A stretch of 64,000 nucleotides of DNA from Streptomyces roseirectus (lineage in GTDB: Bacteria; Actinomycetota; Actinomycetes; Streptomycetales; Streptomycetaceae), in NCBI RefSeq assembly GCF_014489635.1, contig NZ_CP060828.1, forward strand, positions 2,704,001-2,768,000, in the 5' to 3' direction. Positions 8,459 to 16,304 of this stretch are shown here, one piece after another. The notes under the pieces are model-generated. The model was not told the DNA's origin. It worked only from the letters and a program-made list of their open reading frames with translations, and did not search any database. The position numbers were made by a program, and so were the translations under genes. Positions within the stretch are counted from its first letter, which is position 1; each line of letters begins with the position of its first letter.

Positions 8459-8698
8459 TCAGCGAACGTGGTCGACGTCGACCAGGTCGACGCGGACTCC
8501 CCGCCCGCCGATGGCGCCCACGACGGTGCGCAGAGCGCGCGCGGTACGGCCGTTGCGGCCGATCACCTTGCCGAGGTCGTCGGGGTGGACCCGGACCTCC
8601 AGCACGCGCCCGCGGCGCAGGTTGCGCGAGGCGACCTGCACATCGTCAGGGTTGTCGACGATGCCCTTCACGAGGTGCTCAAGCGCCTCTTCGAGCAT
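8459..8698 (-). CDS. khpA: KhpA-type KH-domain RNA-binding protein
   Basis: A 79-residue single KH-domain protein. The nucleic-acid-binding signature VIGRNGRTARALRTVV (the GxxG loop is GRNG) is intact, preceded by VRVHPDDLGK. Homologues (KhpA, YlqC) bind RNA together with KhpB/Jag and influence cell size in Gram-positive bacteria. The gene starts five bases after the rpsP stop codon, the standard position for this family between S16 and RimM genes. The symbol is assigned by homology. Confidence 0.93.
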   Translation of the reverse strand: MLEEALEHLVKGIVDNPDDVQVASRNLRRGRVLEVRVHPDDLGKVIGRNGRTARALRTVVGAIGGRGVRVDLVDVDHVR

Positions 8699-8703
8699 GC
8701 TGC

Positions 8704-9126
8704 TCAGGCCTCGGTCGACTCGGAGGACTCGGCCGCGGCCTCGTCCTTCTTCTCAGCCTTCTTCTTCTGGGTGATCGCCTCACCCTTGCCCTCGTCGTCG
8801 CCGCCCAGGGCCTCGAACGAGGGACGCGCCTTCTTCGGCTCGGCGACGAGCAGCGGAGCCGGGGCGGGCTCGCCCTTGAACTTCTGCCAGTCGCCGGTCT
8901 TCTTCAGGATCGCGAGGACGGGCTCGGTCGGCTGCGCGCCGACACCCAGCCAGTACGCGACGCGGTCCGCGTCCACCTCGATGACCGACGGGTGGTAGGT
9001 CGGGTGGTACTTGCCGATCTCCTCGATCGCACGGCCGTCACGGCGGGTGCGGGAGTCGGCGACGACGATGCGGTAGTGAGGCGAACGGATCTTGCCCAGA
9101 CGCTTCAGCTTGATCTTGACTGCCAC
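8704..9126 (-). CDS. rpsP: 30S ribosomal protein S16
   Basis: The 140-residue ribosomal protein S16. The core [20 protein letters not shown] and [20 protein letters not shown] is fully conserved. The C-terminus is extended by an Ala/Glu/Lys-rich tail (about residues 100-140), as in other Streptomyces. It is the first gene of the rpsP-khpA-rimM-trmD-rplS group, and the 250 bases upstream hold no gene, so the promoter should lie there. Confidence 0.98.
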   Translation of the reverse strand: MAVKIKLKRLGKIRSPHYRIVVADSRTRRDGRAIEEIGKYHPTYHPSVIEVDADRVAYWLGVGAQPTEPVLAILKKTGDWQKFKGEPAPAPLLVAEPKKARPSFEALGGDDEGKGEAITQKKKAEKKDEAAAESSESTEA

Positions 9127-9298
9127 GGGAGTGGACTCTCCTGTTTTTGACGTGGTTGGGCACGGCGAGCGAGCCGCGTGGGGTTGCGGTACCCGAGTGC
9201 CCGATGGACGCGTCAGCCGGAGGAGAGAGGGGTCCTGTGCGACTGTCGAGTACAGCTAGCCATTGTGCCACAGGGCGGGAGGGGCTTCAGCCGCGGGT

Positions 9299-9331
9299 GG
9301 ATGCCATGCGCACCCCGCGCGCATGGCATCC
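9299..9331 (-). terminator. Hairpin downstream of the SprT-like gene
   Basis: A 13-bp perfect stem (GGATGCCATGCGC at 9299-9311, complement at 9319-9331) with a 7-base loop, about 45 bases after the stop codon of the upstream minus-strand gene. It probably insulates that gene from the rpsP operon. There is no U-tract. Confidence 0.6.
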
Positions 9332-9377
9332 CCGCGTCCGGACCGGCAGCCACGAGTTGCCGGTGACCGGGCGGCCC

Positions 9378-9974
9378 CTACGCGGCCCCCACGATCTCGG
9401 GGATCCGGAACGGCTTTCCGCACCCCCCGCAGACGATCGGCGCCTGCGCGAGGACCGAGGGCACGACCCGCACGTTGCGCCCGCAGTCGCAGACGGCCTT
9501 CACCCGGACCCCGCCCCCGGAGGAGCCGTGCCGGGCCGCGGGCCCGCGGAAGGCGCGCGTCGTCTCCGCGGTCGTCGCCGCGGTGTGGGCCTTCAGCGCC
9601 CGCTGAAGGCGCTCGATCGTCGGCCGGTAGCGGCGCTTCGCCTCGGGGCTGAGCGTCACCAGCGAGAAGCCGCTGCTCGGGTGCGGCTCCTCGGGGTGGT
9701 CGAGGCCCAGCTCCTCGGCGACGGCGAGGAATCTGCGGTTGTGGTAGCGGCCCGCGCGGGACGTGTCACGCACGCCGCGCGCGGCGGCGATGCCATGGAC
9801 TGCCTCGTGAAGCAGTCGCTCGAAGGAGAGTTCGTGACCGCACGCGGACGACGACTCCCCGATCAGGGACTCTGGCGCGGCAAGGTCCGGCAGCTCGGGG
9901 TGGTACCGCTGGATGTCGGCCCACGCCTGCGCCAGCTCTGCGGCGAGAACAGGTGGTGTCTGTGTCGTGCTCAC
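9378..9974 (-). CDS. Putative SprT-like zinc metallopeptidase
   Basis: A 198-residue protein of unproven function. It contains an HExxH-type motif, LLHEAVHGIAAARG, near residue 70, followed by a conserved RYHNRRF block, as in SprT-like/zincin families. The C-terminal 40 residues hold two Cys pairs (CDCG and CGGCG), suggesting a zinc ribbon. SprT-like proteins are often associated with DNA-protein crosslink repair; that role is not shown here. I chose the GTG giving VSTTQTPPVLAAELAQAW; an in-frame GTG 63 bases further upstream is possible, but its extra residues look unlike the family. Confidence 0.65.
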   Translation of the reverse strand: MSTTQTPPVLAAELAQAWADIQRYHPELPDLAAPESLIGESSSACGHELSFERLLHEAVHGIAAARGVRDTSRAGRYHNRRFLAVAEELGLDHPEEPHPSSGFSLVTLSPEAKRRYRPTIERLQRALKAHTAATTAETTRAFRGPAARHGSSGGGVRVKAVCDCGRNVRVVPSVLAQAPIVCGGCGKPFRIPEIVGAA

Positions 9975-10236
9975 GTAATGACAACGAGCGGGAGTGCCGT
10001 CGCGTTCCCATTCCGGGCCATCCCAAATAATTTGCACGTACCCGTCAGTTGCCGCTGATGAGCGAAGACGAGGGCGGGTGCGCTGAACTGCGGAGAAGCC
10101 TCACAGCTCACCGCAAGGTGGTGCGTAGGCACAGATACGCCCCGGCGTGTACGCCGTCTCCACGCGCCGGGCGAGCCCGAATCCCCCGGGGCGCAAGAGC
10201 CCTTTCGGCCGCCCTCACGCCCCCGGGGCACCGCCC

Positions 10237-11652
10237 TCAGTACGCGCGCGCGACGATGGCGACGTTACCCGGTGCGTCCCCGTCGCCCGGCACCGACCCG
10301 TCCTCCGCGAGCAGACACCGTACGGTCAACGCCCGTTCCCCCAGCCTGACTTCGCCTTCCTCGCCGAGCACCGACCACGGCACCCGGGCCCAGCCGCCCG
10401 CGCTCGCCGCCTCGACCGCCTCCTCGAACGACGCGCAGTCCACCGTCCGCGACTCCCGGCGCGCGCGGGACTGCCGGAGCAGGAGAGCCTGGTCGTCCTC
10501 CAGGTACCCCGGAAGCAGGGCGGGAAGCGCGTCCAGGGCGACCGGCTCCTTGCTGCCGGGGGCACGGCGCACGAGCGTCGCCGTGCCCTGGGCCAGGTCA
10601 CGCGGGCCGACCTCCACGCGCGCGGGGACGCCCTTCAGCTCCCAGTCGACCGCGCGGCGCCCGAAGGGGGTGTCGGTACGGTCGTCCACGCGCACGCGCA
10701 GGCCCGCCGCGCGCAGCCGTTCGGCGAGTTCGCGGACCTTGGCCAGAACCGCGTCGTCGTCCTTCACGGCGAGAACCACGACCTGGACGTGCGCGAGGCG
10801 CGGCGGGACGCGCAGGCCGTCGTCGTCGCCGTGGGTCATCACCAGGGCACCGATCATGCGGGTCGTCGAGCCCCAGGACGTCTGCCAGACGTGCTCCTGG
10901 GTGCCGTCCTTGGAGAGGTAGCGGGTGTCGAAGGCGCGCGCGAAGTTCTGGCCCAGCTCGTGGCTGGTGACCATCTGCAGGGCCTTGCCGTCGCCCATCA
11001 TGCTCTCCAGCGTGAGCGTGTTGATCGCCCCCGCGAACCGCTCCCTGGGCGTCTTGCGGCCCGCGACGAAGTCGACGGCCAGGACGTTCGTCAGGAAGTC
11101 CCCGTACACGTCCCGGTGGATCCGCGCCGCGAACTCCCGGGCCTCCTCGTACGTCGCGTGCGCCGTGTGGCCCTCCTGCCACAGGAACTCCGAGGTGCGC
11201 AGGAAGAGACGGGGGCGCAGCTCCCAACGGACCACGTTGGCCCACTGGTTGATGAGCAGCGGCAGATCGCGGTAGCTCTGGACCCACTTCGAGAAGTACT
11301 CGTTGACGATCGTCTCGGAGGTCGGGCGGACGACCGCCGGCTCCTCCAGCTCCTTGCCGCCGCCGTGCGTGACGACCGCGAGTTCGGGGGCGAACCCCTC
11401 GACGTGGTCGGCCTCGCGGGTGAGGTACGACTGGGGGATCAGCAGCGGGAAGTACGCGTTCTGCGCGCCCGTCGCCTTGATCCGGACGTCCATCTCCGCC
11501 TGCATCCGCTCCCACAGCCCGTACCCGTACGGTCGGATCACCATCGTGCCGCGCACCGGGCCGTTGTCGGCCAGTTCGGCCTTGGTGATCAGATCCTGGT
11601 ACCAGCGCGGGAAGTCGGCACCGCGCGGCGTGAGAACAGGTGCTTTCGCCAT
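10237..11652 (-). CDS. proS: Prolyl-tRNA synthetase, short archaeal/eukaryotic-type
   Basis: A 471-residue class II prolyl-tRNA synthetase. Class II motifs are visible: motif 2 around RWELRPRLFLRTSEFLWQEG and motif 3 near the C-terminal part of the catalytic core. It lacks the roughly 180-residue editing insertion between motifs 2 and 3 found in the usual bacterial enzyme (about 565 residues). It also ends in a C-terminal Tyr (VARAY), as archaeal-like ProRS does. The C-terminal domain has only scattered Cys residues, so a zinc site there is doubtful. Streptomyces normally carry a bacterial-type proS elsewhere, so this may be a second copy. It is divergent from the methyltransferase gene. Confidence 0.93.
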   Translation of the reverse strand: MAKAPVLTPRGADFPRWYQDLITKAELADNGPVRGTMVIRPYGYGLWERMQAEMDVRIKATGAQNAYFPLLIPQSYLTREADHVEGFAPELAVVTHGGGKELEEPAVVRPTSETIVNEYFSKWVQSYRDLPLLINQWANVVRWELRPRLFLRTSEFLWQEGHTAHATYEEAREFAARIHRDVYGDFLTNVLAVDFVAGRKTPRERFAGAINTLTLESMMGDGKALQMVTSHELGQNFARAFDTRYLSKDGTQEHVWQTSWGSTTRMIGALVMTHGDDDGLRVPPRLAHVQVVVLAVKDDDAVLAKVRELAERLRAAGLRVRVDDRTDTPFGRRAVDWELKGVPARVEVGPRDLAQGTATLVRRAPGSKEPVALDALPALLPGYLEDDQALLLRQSRARRESRTVDCASFEEAVEAASAGGWARVPWSVLGEEGEVRLGERALTVRCLLAEDGSVPGDGDAPGNVAIVARAY

Positions 11653-11857
11653 GCCGCGATGCTACGGGCCCACGTTGCGGACACGTGAATTCTTTTCGCC
11701 TCCGCCTACAGGCCCGTAAACCGCCCCCTTCGACCCCTGGACGGCTCCCCCGTCCGGGAGTTACCTGGAGACGTGCCGCGGCGACGCACGGGGGCCACGC
11801 GGATCGGCGACAGCGACACACTCTTCGAGAACTCTCGGCGGATTGGGGCGCTTTTCG

Positions 11858-12649
11858 ATGACACCTACGCTCGTGCGCCAGAACCTCCCCCACGCGGGCA
11901 CCGCACCGCCCACGGAACCGGGTACCCGCGCACGTGACTGGTCCGAGATCCAGGAACGCATGCTCGTCCCCCTCTACGAGGCCGCGTACGACCGTCTCGA
12001 CGTCGGCCCCGCGACCCGGATGGTCGCCCTCGGCTGCGGAGCGGGCCTCGCCCTCCTCATGGCCGCCTCCCGGGGAGCCGACGTCACCGGGGTCGAACCC
12101 CGCAACCCCGGACGCCTCGCCCTCGCGCGCGAGCGCCTGCAACCCGACAGCTGGTCCCCCCGCGCGCGTACGCGTACCCGCCTCGCCGACGCGCTTCCCG
12201 AGACGGACCTGCCCTACACCCTCGTCACCGCCTTCGAGACCACCGACCTCCTCGGCGACGCCGTACGCCGCGCCGAACGCGGCGCCCCCGTCGTCCTCGC
12301 CGGCTGGGGTCCCCCCGAACGCTGCGCCACCGCCGGCGTCCTGCGCGTCGCCGACCCCCTGTACGGCGGCTGGCGCCCCGCCCACCGCGACGACCTGGAG
12401 GAGACCGCCCGCCAGGCGGGCCTCAAGCCCGACGGCTCCGGCCGCGTCGCCTGCCCCTTCGGCTACGCCGACACCGACAGCGCCGTCCGCGGCCTGCTCT
12501 CCACCGAACTCTTCGACGCGGCCGTCGAAGCCGGCGACGCGCACCAGGTCGACAAGGAGATCAGGGAAGCCCTGCACCCCTACACACGCCGGGACGGCAC
12601 GGTCTGGATGCCCAACGTCTTCCGGTACCTGATCGCCCGCGTGCCCTAA
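11858..12649 (+). CDS. Class I SAM-dependent methyltransferase
   Basis: A 263-residue Rossmann-fold methyltransferase. The SAM-binding motif I is present (MVALGCGAGLALLMAASRGA, about residues 54-73), with an acidic residue after strand 2 (VTGVEPRN). The substrate cannot be inferred; small-molecule or antibiotic-related targets are equally possible. I start it at the ATG giving MTPTLVRQ, 15 bases after an alternative TTG. It is divergent from proS, and its stop codon overlaps that of the convergent ftsH gene (shared bases 12646-12649). Confidence 0.8.
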   Translation: MTPTLVRQNLPHAGTAPPTEPGTRARDWSEIQERMLVPLYEAAYDRLDVGPATRMVALGCGAGLALLMAASRGADVTGVEPRNPGRLALARERLQPDSWSPRARTRTRLADALPETDLPYTLVTAFETTDLLGDAVRRAERGAPVVLAGWGPPERCATAGVLRVADPLYGGWRPAHRDDLEETARQAGLKPDGSGRVACPFGYADTDSAVRGLLSTELFDAAVEAGDAHQVDKEIREALHPYTRRDGTVWMPNVFRYLIARVP

Positions 12650-14574
12650 TCGTCCTTGGCCAGGCGCGTGATCCCCGCGACCCGGTACGCGTCCGCCTCC
12701 TCCAACGTCTCGCTCTCCAGCAACGCCAGCGCCAGCGCGTCCAGTTGACCCCGGTGCTCGGTCAGCTTGCGGCACGCCTCCTCGTAGCACTCGTCGACGA
12801 TGCGCCGCATCTCCCCGTCGATCACGTCGAGGGTCTGCGGCGCGGCGGCGAGGCCGTACGCGGACTGGGCGTCGTTCGGGAGGGCGGAGAGACGGCCGAC
12901 GCGCTCGCTCATGCCCCAGCGGGCGACCATCCCGCGCGCGATGTTCGTGACCTGCTCGAGATCGCTCTCCGCACCGGTCGTGATCACCCCGTACACCACC
13001 TGCTCGGCCGCCATCCCACCCAGCGCACCGATGATCCGGCCCCGCAGGTATTCCTCCGTGTACGCGTACTTGTCCGCGTCCGGCGTCGACAGCGTCACCC
13101 CCAGCGCGCGCCCGCGCGGGACGATCGTGATCTTGCGCACCGGGTCCGCGCCCGGCTGGAGCATGCCCAACAGGGCGTGCCCGCTCTCGTGATACGCCGT
13201 GCGGCGCCGCTCCTCCTCCGGCATCACCAACGGCCGCTCCGCGCCCAGCTGGACCTTCTCCAGGGCCTCCGAGAGGTCGGTCTGGGTGACCTGGTCCTGC
13301 TTGCGCTTGACGGCCAGCAGCGCCGCCTCGTTCGCGAGGTTCGCCAGCTCCGCGCCCGTCATACCCGGCGTCGTCCGGGCCACCTGCGCGAGGTCGACGT
13401 CCGGGCCCAGCGGGATCTGCCGGGTGTGGATCTCCAGGATCGCCTCACGCCCGCCCCGGTCCGGAGGCGACACCTGGACGACGCGGTCGAAGCGGCCGGG
13501 ACGGGTCAGCGCCGGATCCAGGACGTCCGCCCGGTTCGTCGCCGCGATCACGATCACCCCCTCCGAACCCGAGAAACCGTCCATCTCGGTGAGGATCTGG
13601 TTCAGCGTCTGCTCACGCTCGTCATGCCCACCCATCCCCGAACCACCGCCCCGCGCACGCCCGATGGTGTCGATCTCGTCGATGAAGATGATCGACGGCG
13701 CCACCTTCCGCGCCTCCGCGAACAACTCCCGCACCCGCGACGCCCCGACCCCCACGATCATCTCGATGAACTCCGACGCCGACGCCGAGAAGAACGGCAC
13801 CCCCGCCTCCCCCGCCACCGCCCGCGCCAACAGCGTCTTACCGGTCCCCGGCGGACCCGCGAGCAGCACACCGCGTGGCATCTTCGCACCCATCCGGCGA
13901 TACGCGTCCGGGTTCTTCAGGAAGTCGACGACGTCGTTCAGCTCACCCTCGACCTCGTCGATCCCGGCCACATCCTCGAACGTCGTCCGCTTCTCCCCCG
14001 CCTCCAGCTCCACCGGCTTCGGCGCCGACCTGCGGCCCAGCATCCCGCCCGCGCCGCCCATCCCCGCGCTCATCCGGCGCGCGATGAAGATCCACAGCAC
14101 GACCAGGAGCAGCATCGGCGCCAGCGAGATCAGCAGGTTCACCAGGAAACTGCGGTGCTGGACGACCGGCTCAGCCGTCACCGTGACGTTGTTCCTCGCC
14201 AGCCCCTCCCACAGCTTGTCGTCCGCGAACGTGGGCCGCTCGGTGTTGAACTTCGTGTACTTCTCACCGCCGTCCGGGTCCTTCTGCTCCTTCTTCAGCT
14301 GACCCTGGATCGCGTCGCCCTTGGCGTAGATCTTGCTGACGTTGCCCACGGCGACCTGCTTGCTGAACTCCGTGTACGAGATCGTCGGCTCGTCCTCGCC
14401 GAAGTACGACAGGACGATGTTCGCCAGCAGGTACACGACCAGCGCGGTGAACACCAACCGCCACCAGCCACCCCTCATCCACCGCCCGCCCGACGGCTTC
14501 GGCGGCTCCTCCGGGGTCCCCTCGGTACGCCAGGGCTGGTCCGGCGACTTGCGCGGCGGGGCAGGGTTCGTCAT
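12646..14574 (-). CDS. ftsH: ATP-dependent zinc metalloprotease FtsH
   Basis: A 642-residue membrane AAA+ protease that degrades misassembled membrane proteins and some regulators. Two membrane segments (about 40-58 and 143-165) flank a short extracytoplasmic domain. Then come Walker A GPPGTGKT (240-247), Walker B IIFIDEID, the second region of homology ending RPGRFDR, and the zinc site HESGH (462-466). The start is ATG ([10 protein letters not shown]); a GTG ten codons upstream is less likely. Streptomyces generally carry another ftsH near folE, so this may be a second paralogue. Downstream of ffh, it fits a membrane-protein quality-control neighbourhood. Confidence 0.95.
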   Translation of the reverse strand: MTNPAPPRKSPDQPWRTEGTPEEPPKPSGGRWMRGGWWRLVFTALVVYLLANIVLSYFGEDEPTISYTEFSKQVAVGNVSKIYAKGDAIQGQLKKEQKDPDGGEKYTKFNTERPTFADDKLWEGLARNNVTVTAEPVVQHRSFLVNLLISLAPMLLLVVLWIFIARRMSAGMGGAGGMLGRRSAPKPVELEAGEKRTTFEDVAGIDEVEGELNDVVDFLKNPDAYRRMGAKMPRGVLLAGPPGTGKTLLARAVAGEAGVPFFSASASEFIEMIVGVGASRVRELFAEARKVAPSIIFIDEIDTIGRARGGGSGMGGHDEREQTLNQILTEMDGFSGSEGVIVIAATNRADVLDPALTRPGRFDRVVQVSPPDRGGREAILEIHTRQIPLGPDVDLAQVARTTPGMTGAELANLANEAALLAVKRKQDQVTQTDLSEALEKVQLGAERPLVMPEEERRRTAYHESGHALLGMLQPGADPVRKITIVPRGRALGVTLSTPDADKYAYTEEYLRGRIIGALGGMAAEQVVYGVITTGAESDLEQVTNIARGMVARWGMSERVGRLSALPNDAQSAYGLAAAPQTLDVIDGEMRRIVDECYEEACRKLTEHRGQLDALALALLESETLEEADAYRVAGITRLAKDD

Positions 14575-14612
14575 ATCCGGACGGTACGACAGCGTCCCGC
14601 GCACGGCACACG

Positions 14613-14642
14613 AAGGGCACCCTTCCGGAGAAGGGTGCCCTT
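14613..14642 (-). terminator. Terminator after ffh
   Basis: A perfect 12-bp stem AAGGGCACCCTT / AAGGGTGCCCTT (14613-14624 with 14631-14642) and a 6-base loop lie between the ffh stop and the ftsH start. It probably ends the ffh transcript. Confidence 0.7.
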
Positions 14643-14663
14643 GATGTCGTGCGCTGTGCCGGA

Positions 14664-16211
14664 TCAGCCCATGAACTTCTTGAACTCGTCCGGCAGCTCG
14701 AAGTCCTTCGCACCCTGCTGCGGCAGCCCGAACGCGTTGCCCTGAGCCGCCGCCTCCCGGCGCTGCGCCTCCTCCAGCTCCTGCTGCTTGCGCTTCATCG
14801 GGTTGCCGGAACGCTGCTTGCCCTTCGCCTGCTTCGGCTGCTTCTTCGTCCGGCCCGGACCGCCGCCCATCCCCGGAATCCCCGGCATGCCCGGCATCCC
14901 GCCGCCCTGCGCCATCCGCGACATCATCTTCCGCGCCTCGAAGAACCGCTCCACCAGGCCCTTCACCGCGCTCACCTCGACGCCGGAACCCTTCGCGATA
15001 CGGGCGCGGCGCGAGCCGTTGATGATCGTCGGGTCCTGGCGCTCCGCCGGGGTCATCGACTTGATGATCGCGGCCGTGCGGTCGACGTCCCGCTCGTCGA
15101 GGTTGTTGATCTGGTCCTTGATCTGCCCCATGCCGGGGAGCATCCCGAGCAGCTTCGAGATGGACCCCATCTTCCTGACCTGCTCCATCTGGGCCAGGAA
15201 GTCGTCCAGGGTGAAGTCCTGGCCCTTCTTCGACGCCAGCTTCGAGGCCATCTTCTGGGCCTCTTCCTGACTGAACGTCTTCTCCGCCTGCTCGATCAGG
15301 GTGAGCAGGTCACCCATGTCGAGGATGCGGGAGGCCATCCGGTCCGGGTGGAACGCGTCGAAGTCCTCCAGCTTCTCGCCGTTCGACGCGAACATGATCG
15401 GCTTGCCGGTGATCTGCCGGATGGACAGCGCGGCACCGCCTCGGGCGTCACCGTCGAGCTTGGACAGGACGACACCGTCGAACCCGACGCCGTCACGGAA
15501 CGCTTCCGCCGTGTTGACGGCGTCCTGGCCGATCATCGCGTCGACGACGAAAAGGATCTCGTCCGGCGAGACCGCGTCCCGGATGTCCGCCGCCTGCTGC
15601 ATCAGCTCCGCGTCGATACCCAGCCGACCGGCGGTGTCCACGATGACAATGTCGTGGACCTTCGACTTCGCGAACTCGATCGAGTCCTTCGCGACCGTCA
15701 CCGGGTCCCCGACACCGTTCCCCGGCTGCGGCGCGTACACCGCGACCCCGGCCCGCTCGGCGACGACGCTCAGCTGGTTGACGGCATTGGGGCGCTGAAG
15801 GTCACACGCGACGAGGAGCGGCGAGTGCCCCTGGTCCTTCAGCCACTTGCCGAGCTTCCCGGCGAGGGTGGTCTTACCGGCGCCCTGGAGGCCGGCGAGC
15901 ATGATGACGGTCGGCGCGGTCTTGGCGAAGCGGAGACGACGGGTTTCGCCGCCGAGGATGGTGACCAATTCGTCATTGACGATCTTGAGCACCTGCTGGC
16001 CCGGATTCAGGGCCTTGGAGACCTCGGCCCCGAGCGACCGCTCCTTGACGTTCTTGATGAACGAACGCACGACCGGGAGGGCGACGTCCGCTTCGAGGAG
16101 CGCGATGCGGATCTCGCGAGCCGTGGCGTCGATGTCCGCCTCGCTGAGCCGGCCCTTGCCCCGGAGGGTCTTGAAAGTAGCTTGCAGGCGGTCAGAGAGC
16201 GTATCGAACAC
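14664..16211 (-). CDS. ffh: Signal recognition particle protein Ffh
   Basis: The 515-residue SRP54 GTPase that binds signal sequences emerging from the ribosome. I start it at the GTG giving VFDTLSDRLQATFKTLRGKG, the normal family N-terminus; the frame is open 29 codons further. The N and G domains show GLQGAGKTTLAGKLGKWL and DTAGRLGIDAELM. The methionine-rich M domain contains KMGSISKLLGMLPGMGQIK and ends in a Gly/Met/Pro-rich tail (MPGMPGIPGMGGG). The receptor gene ftsY is in the same window, about 8 kb away. Confidence 0.98.
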   Translation of the reverse strand: MFDTLSDRLQATFKTLRGKGRLSEADIDATAREIRIALLEADVALPVVRSFIKNVKERSLGAEVSKALNPGQQVLKIVNDELVTILGGETRRLRFAKTAPTVIMLAGLQGAGKTTLAGKLGKWLKDQGHSPLLVACDLQRPNAVNQLSVVAERAGVAVYAPQPGNGVGDPVTVAKDSIEFAKSKVHDIVIVDTAGRLGIDAELMQQAADIRDAVSPDEILFVVDAMIGQDAVNTAEAFRDGVGFDGVVLSKLDGDARGGAALSIRQITGKPIMFASNGEKLEDFDAFHPDRMASRILDMGDLLTLIEQAEKTFSQEEAQKMASKLASKKGQDFTLDDFLAQMEQVRKMGSISKLLGMLPGMGQIKDQINNLDERDVDRTAAIIKSMTPAERQDPTIINGSRRARIAKGSGVEVSAVKGLVERFFEARKMMSRMAQGGGMPGMPGIPGMGGGPGRTKKQPKQAKGKQRSGNPMKRKQQELEEAQRREAAAQGNAFGLPQQGAKDFELPDEFKKFMG

Positions 16212-16304
16212 GGCGACGTCGGTCCTCGGAGTCGGGGGCAGTATGAGCGTCTTCCAGGGTATCCGGCCCTGCCCGTTACGTACGACGGGCAGGGACACCG
16301 GCTT

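Noticed and set aside
10237..12649. proS plus methyltransferase as part of an antibiotic gene cluster
   Set aside because: The neighbours are core ribosome and secretion genes; there are no biosynthetic enzymes, transporters or pathway regulators nearby.
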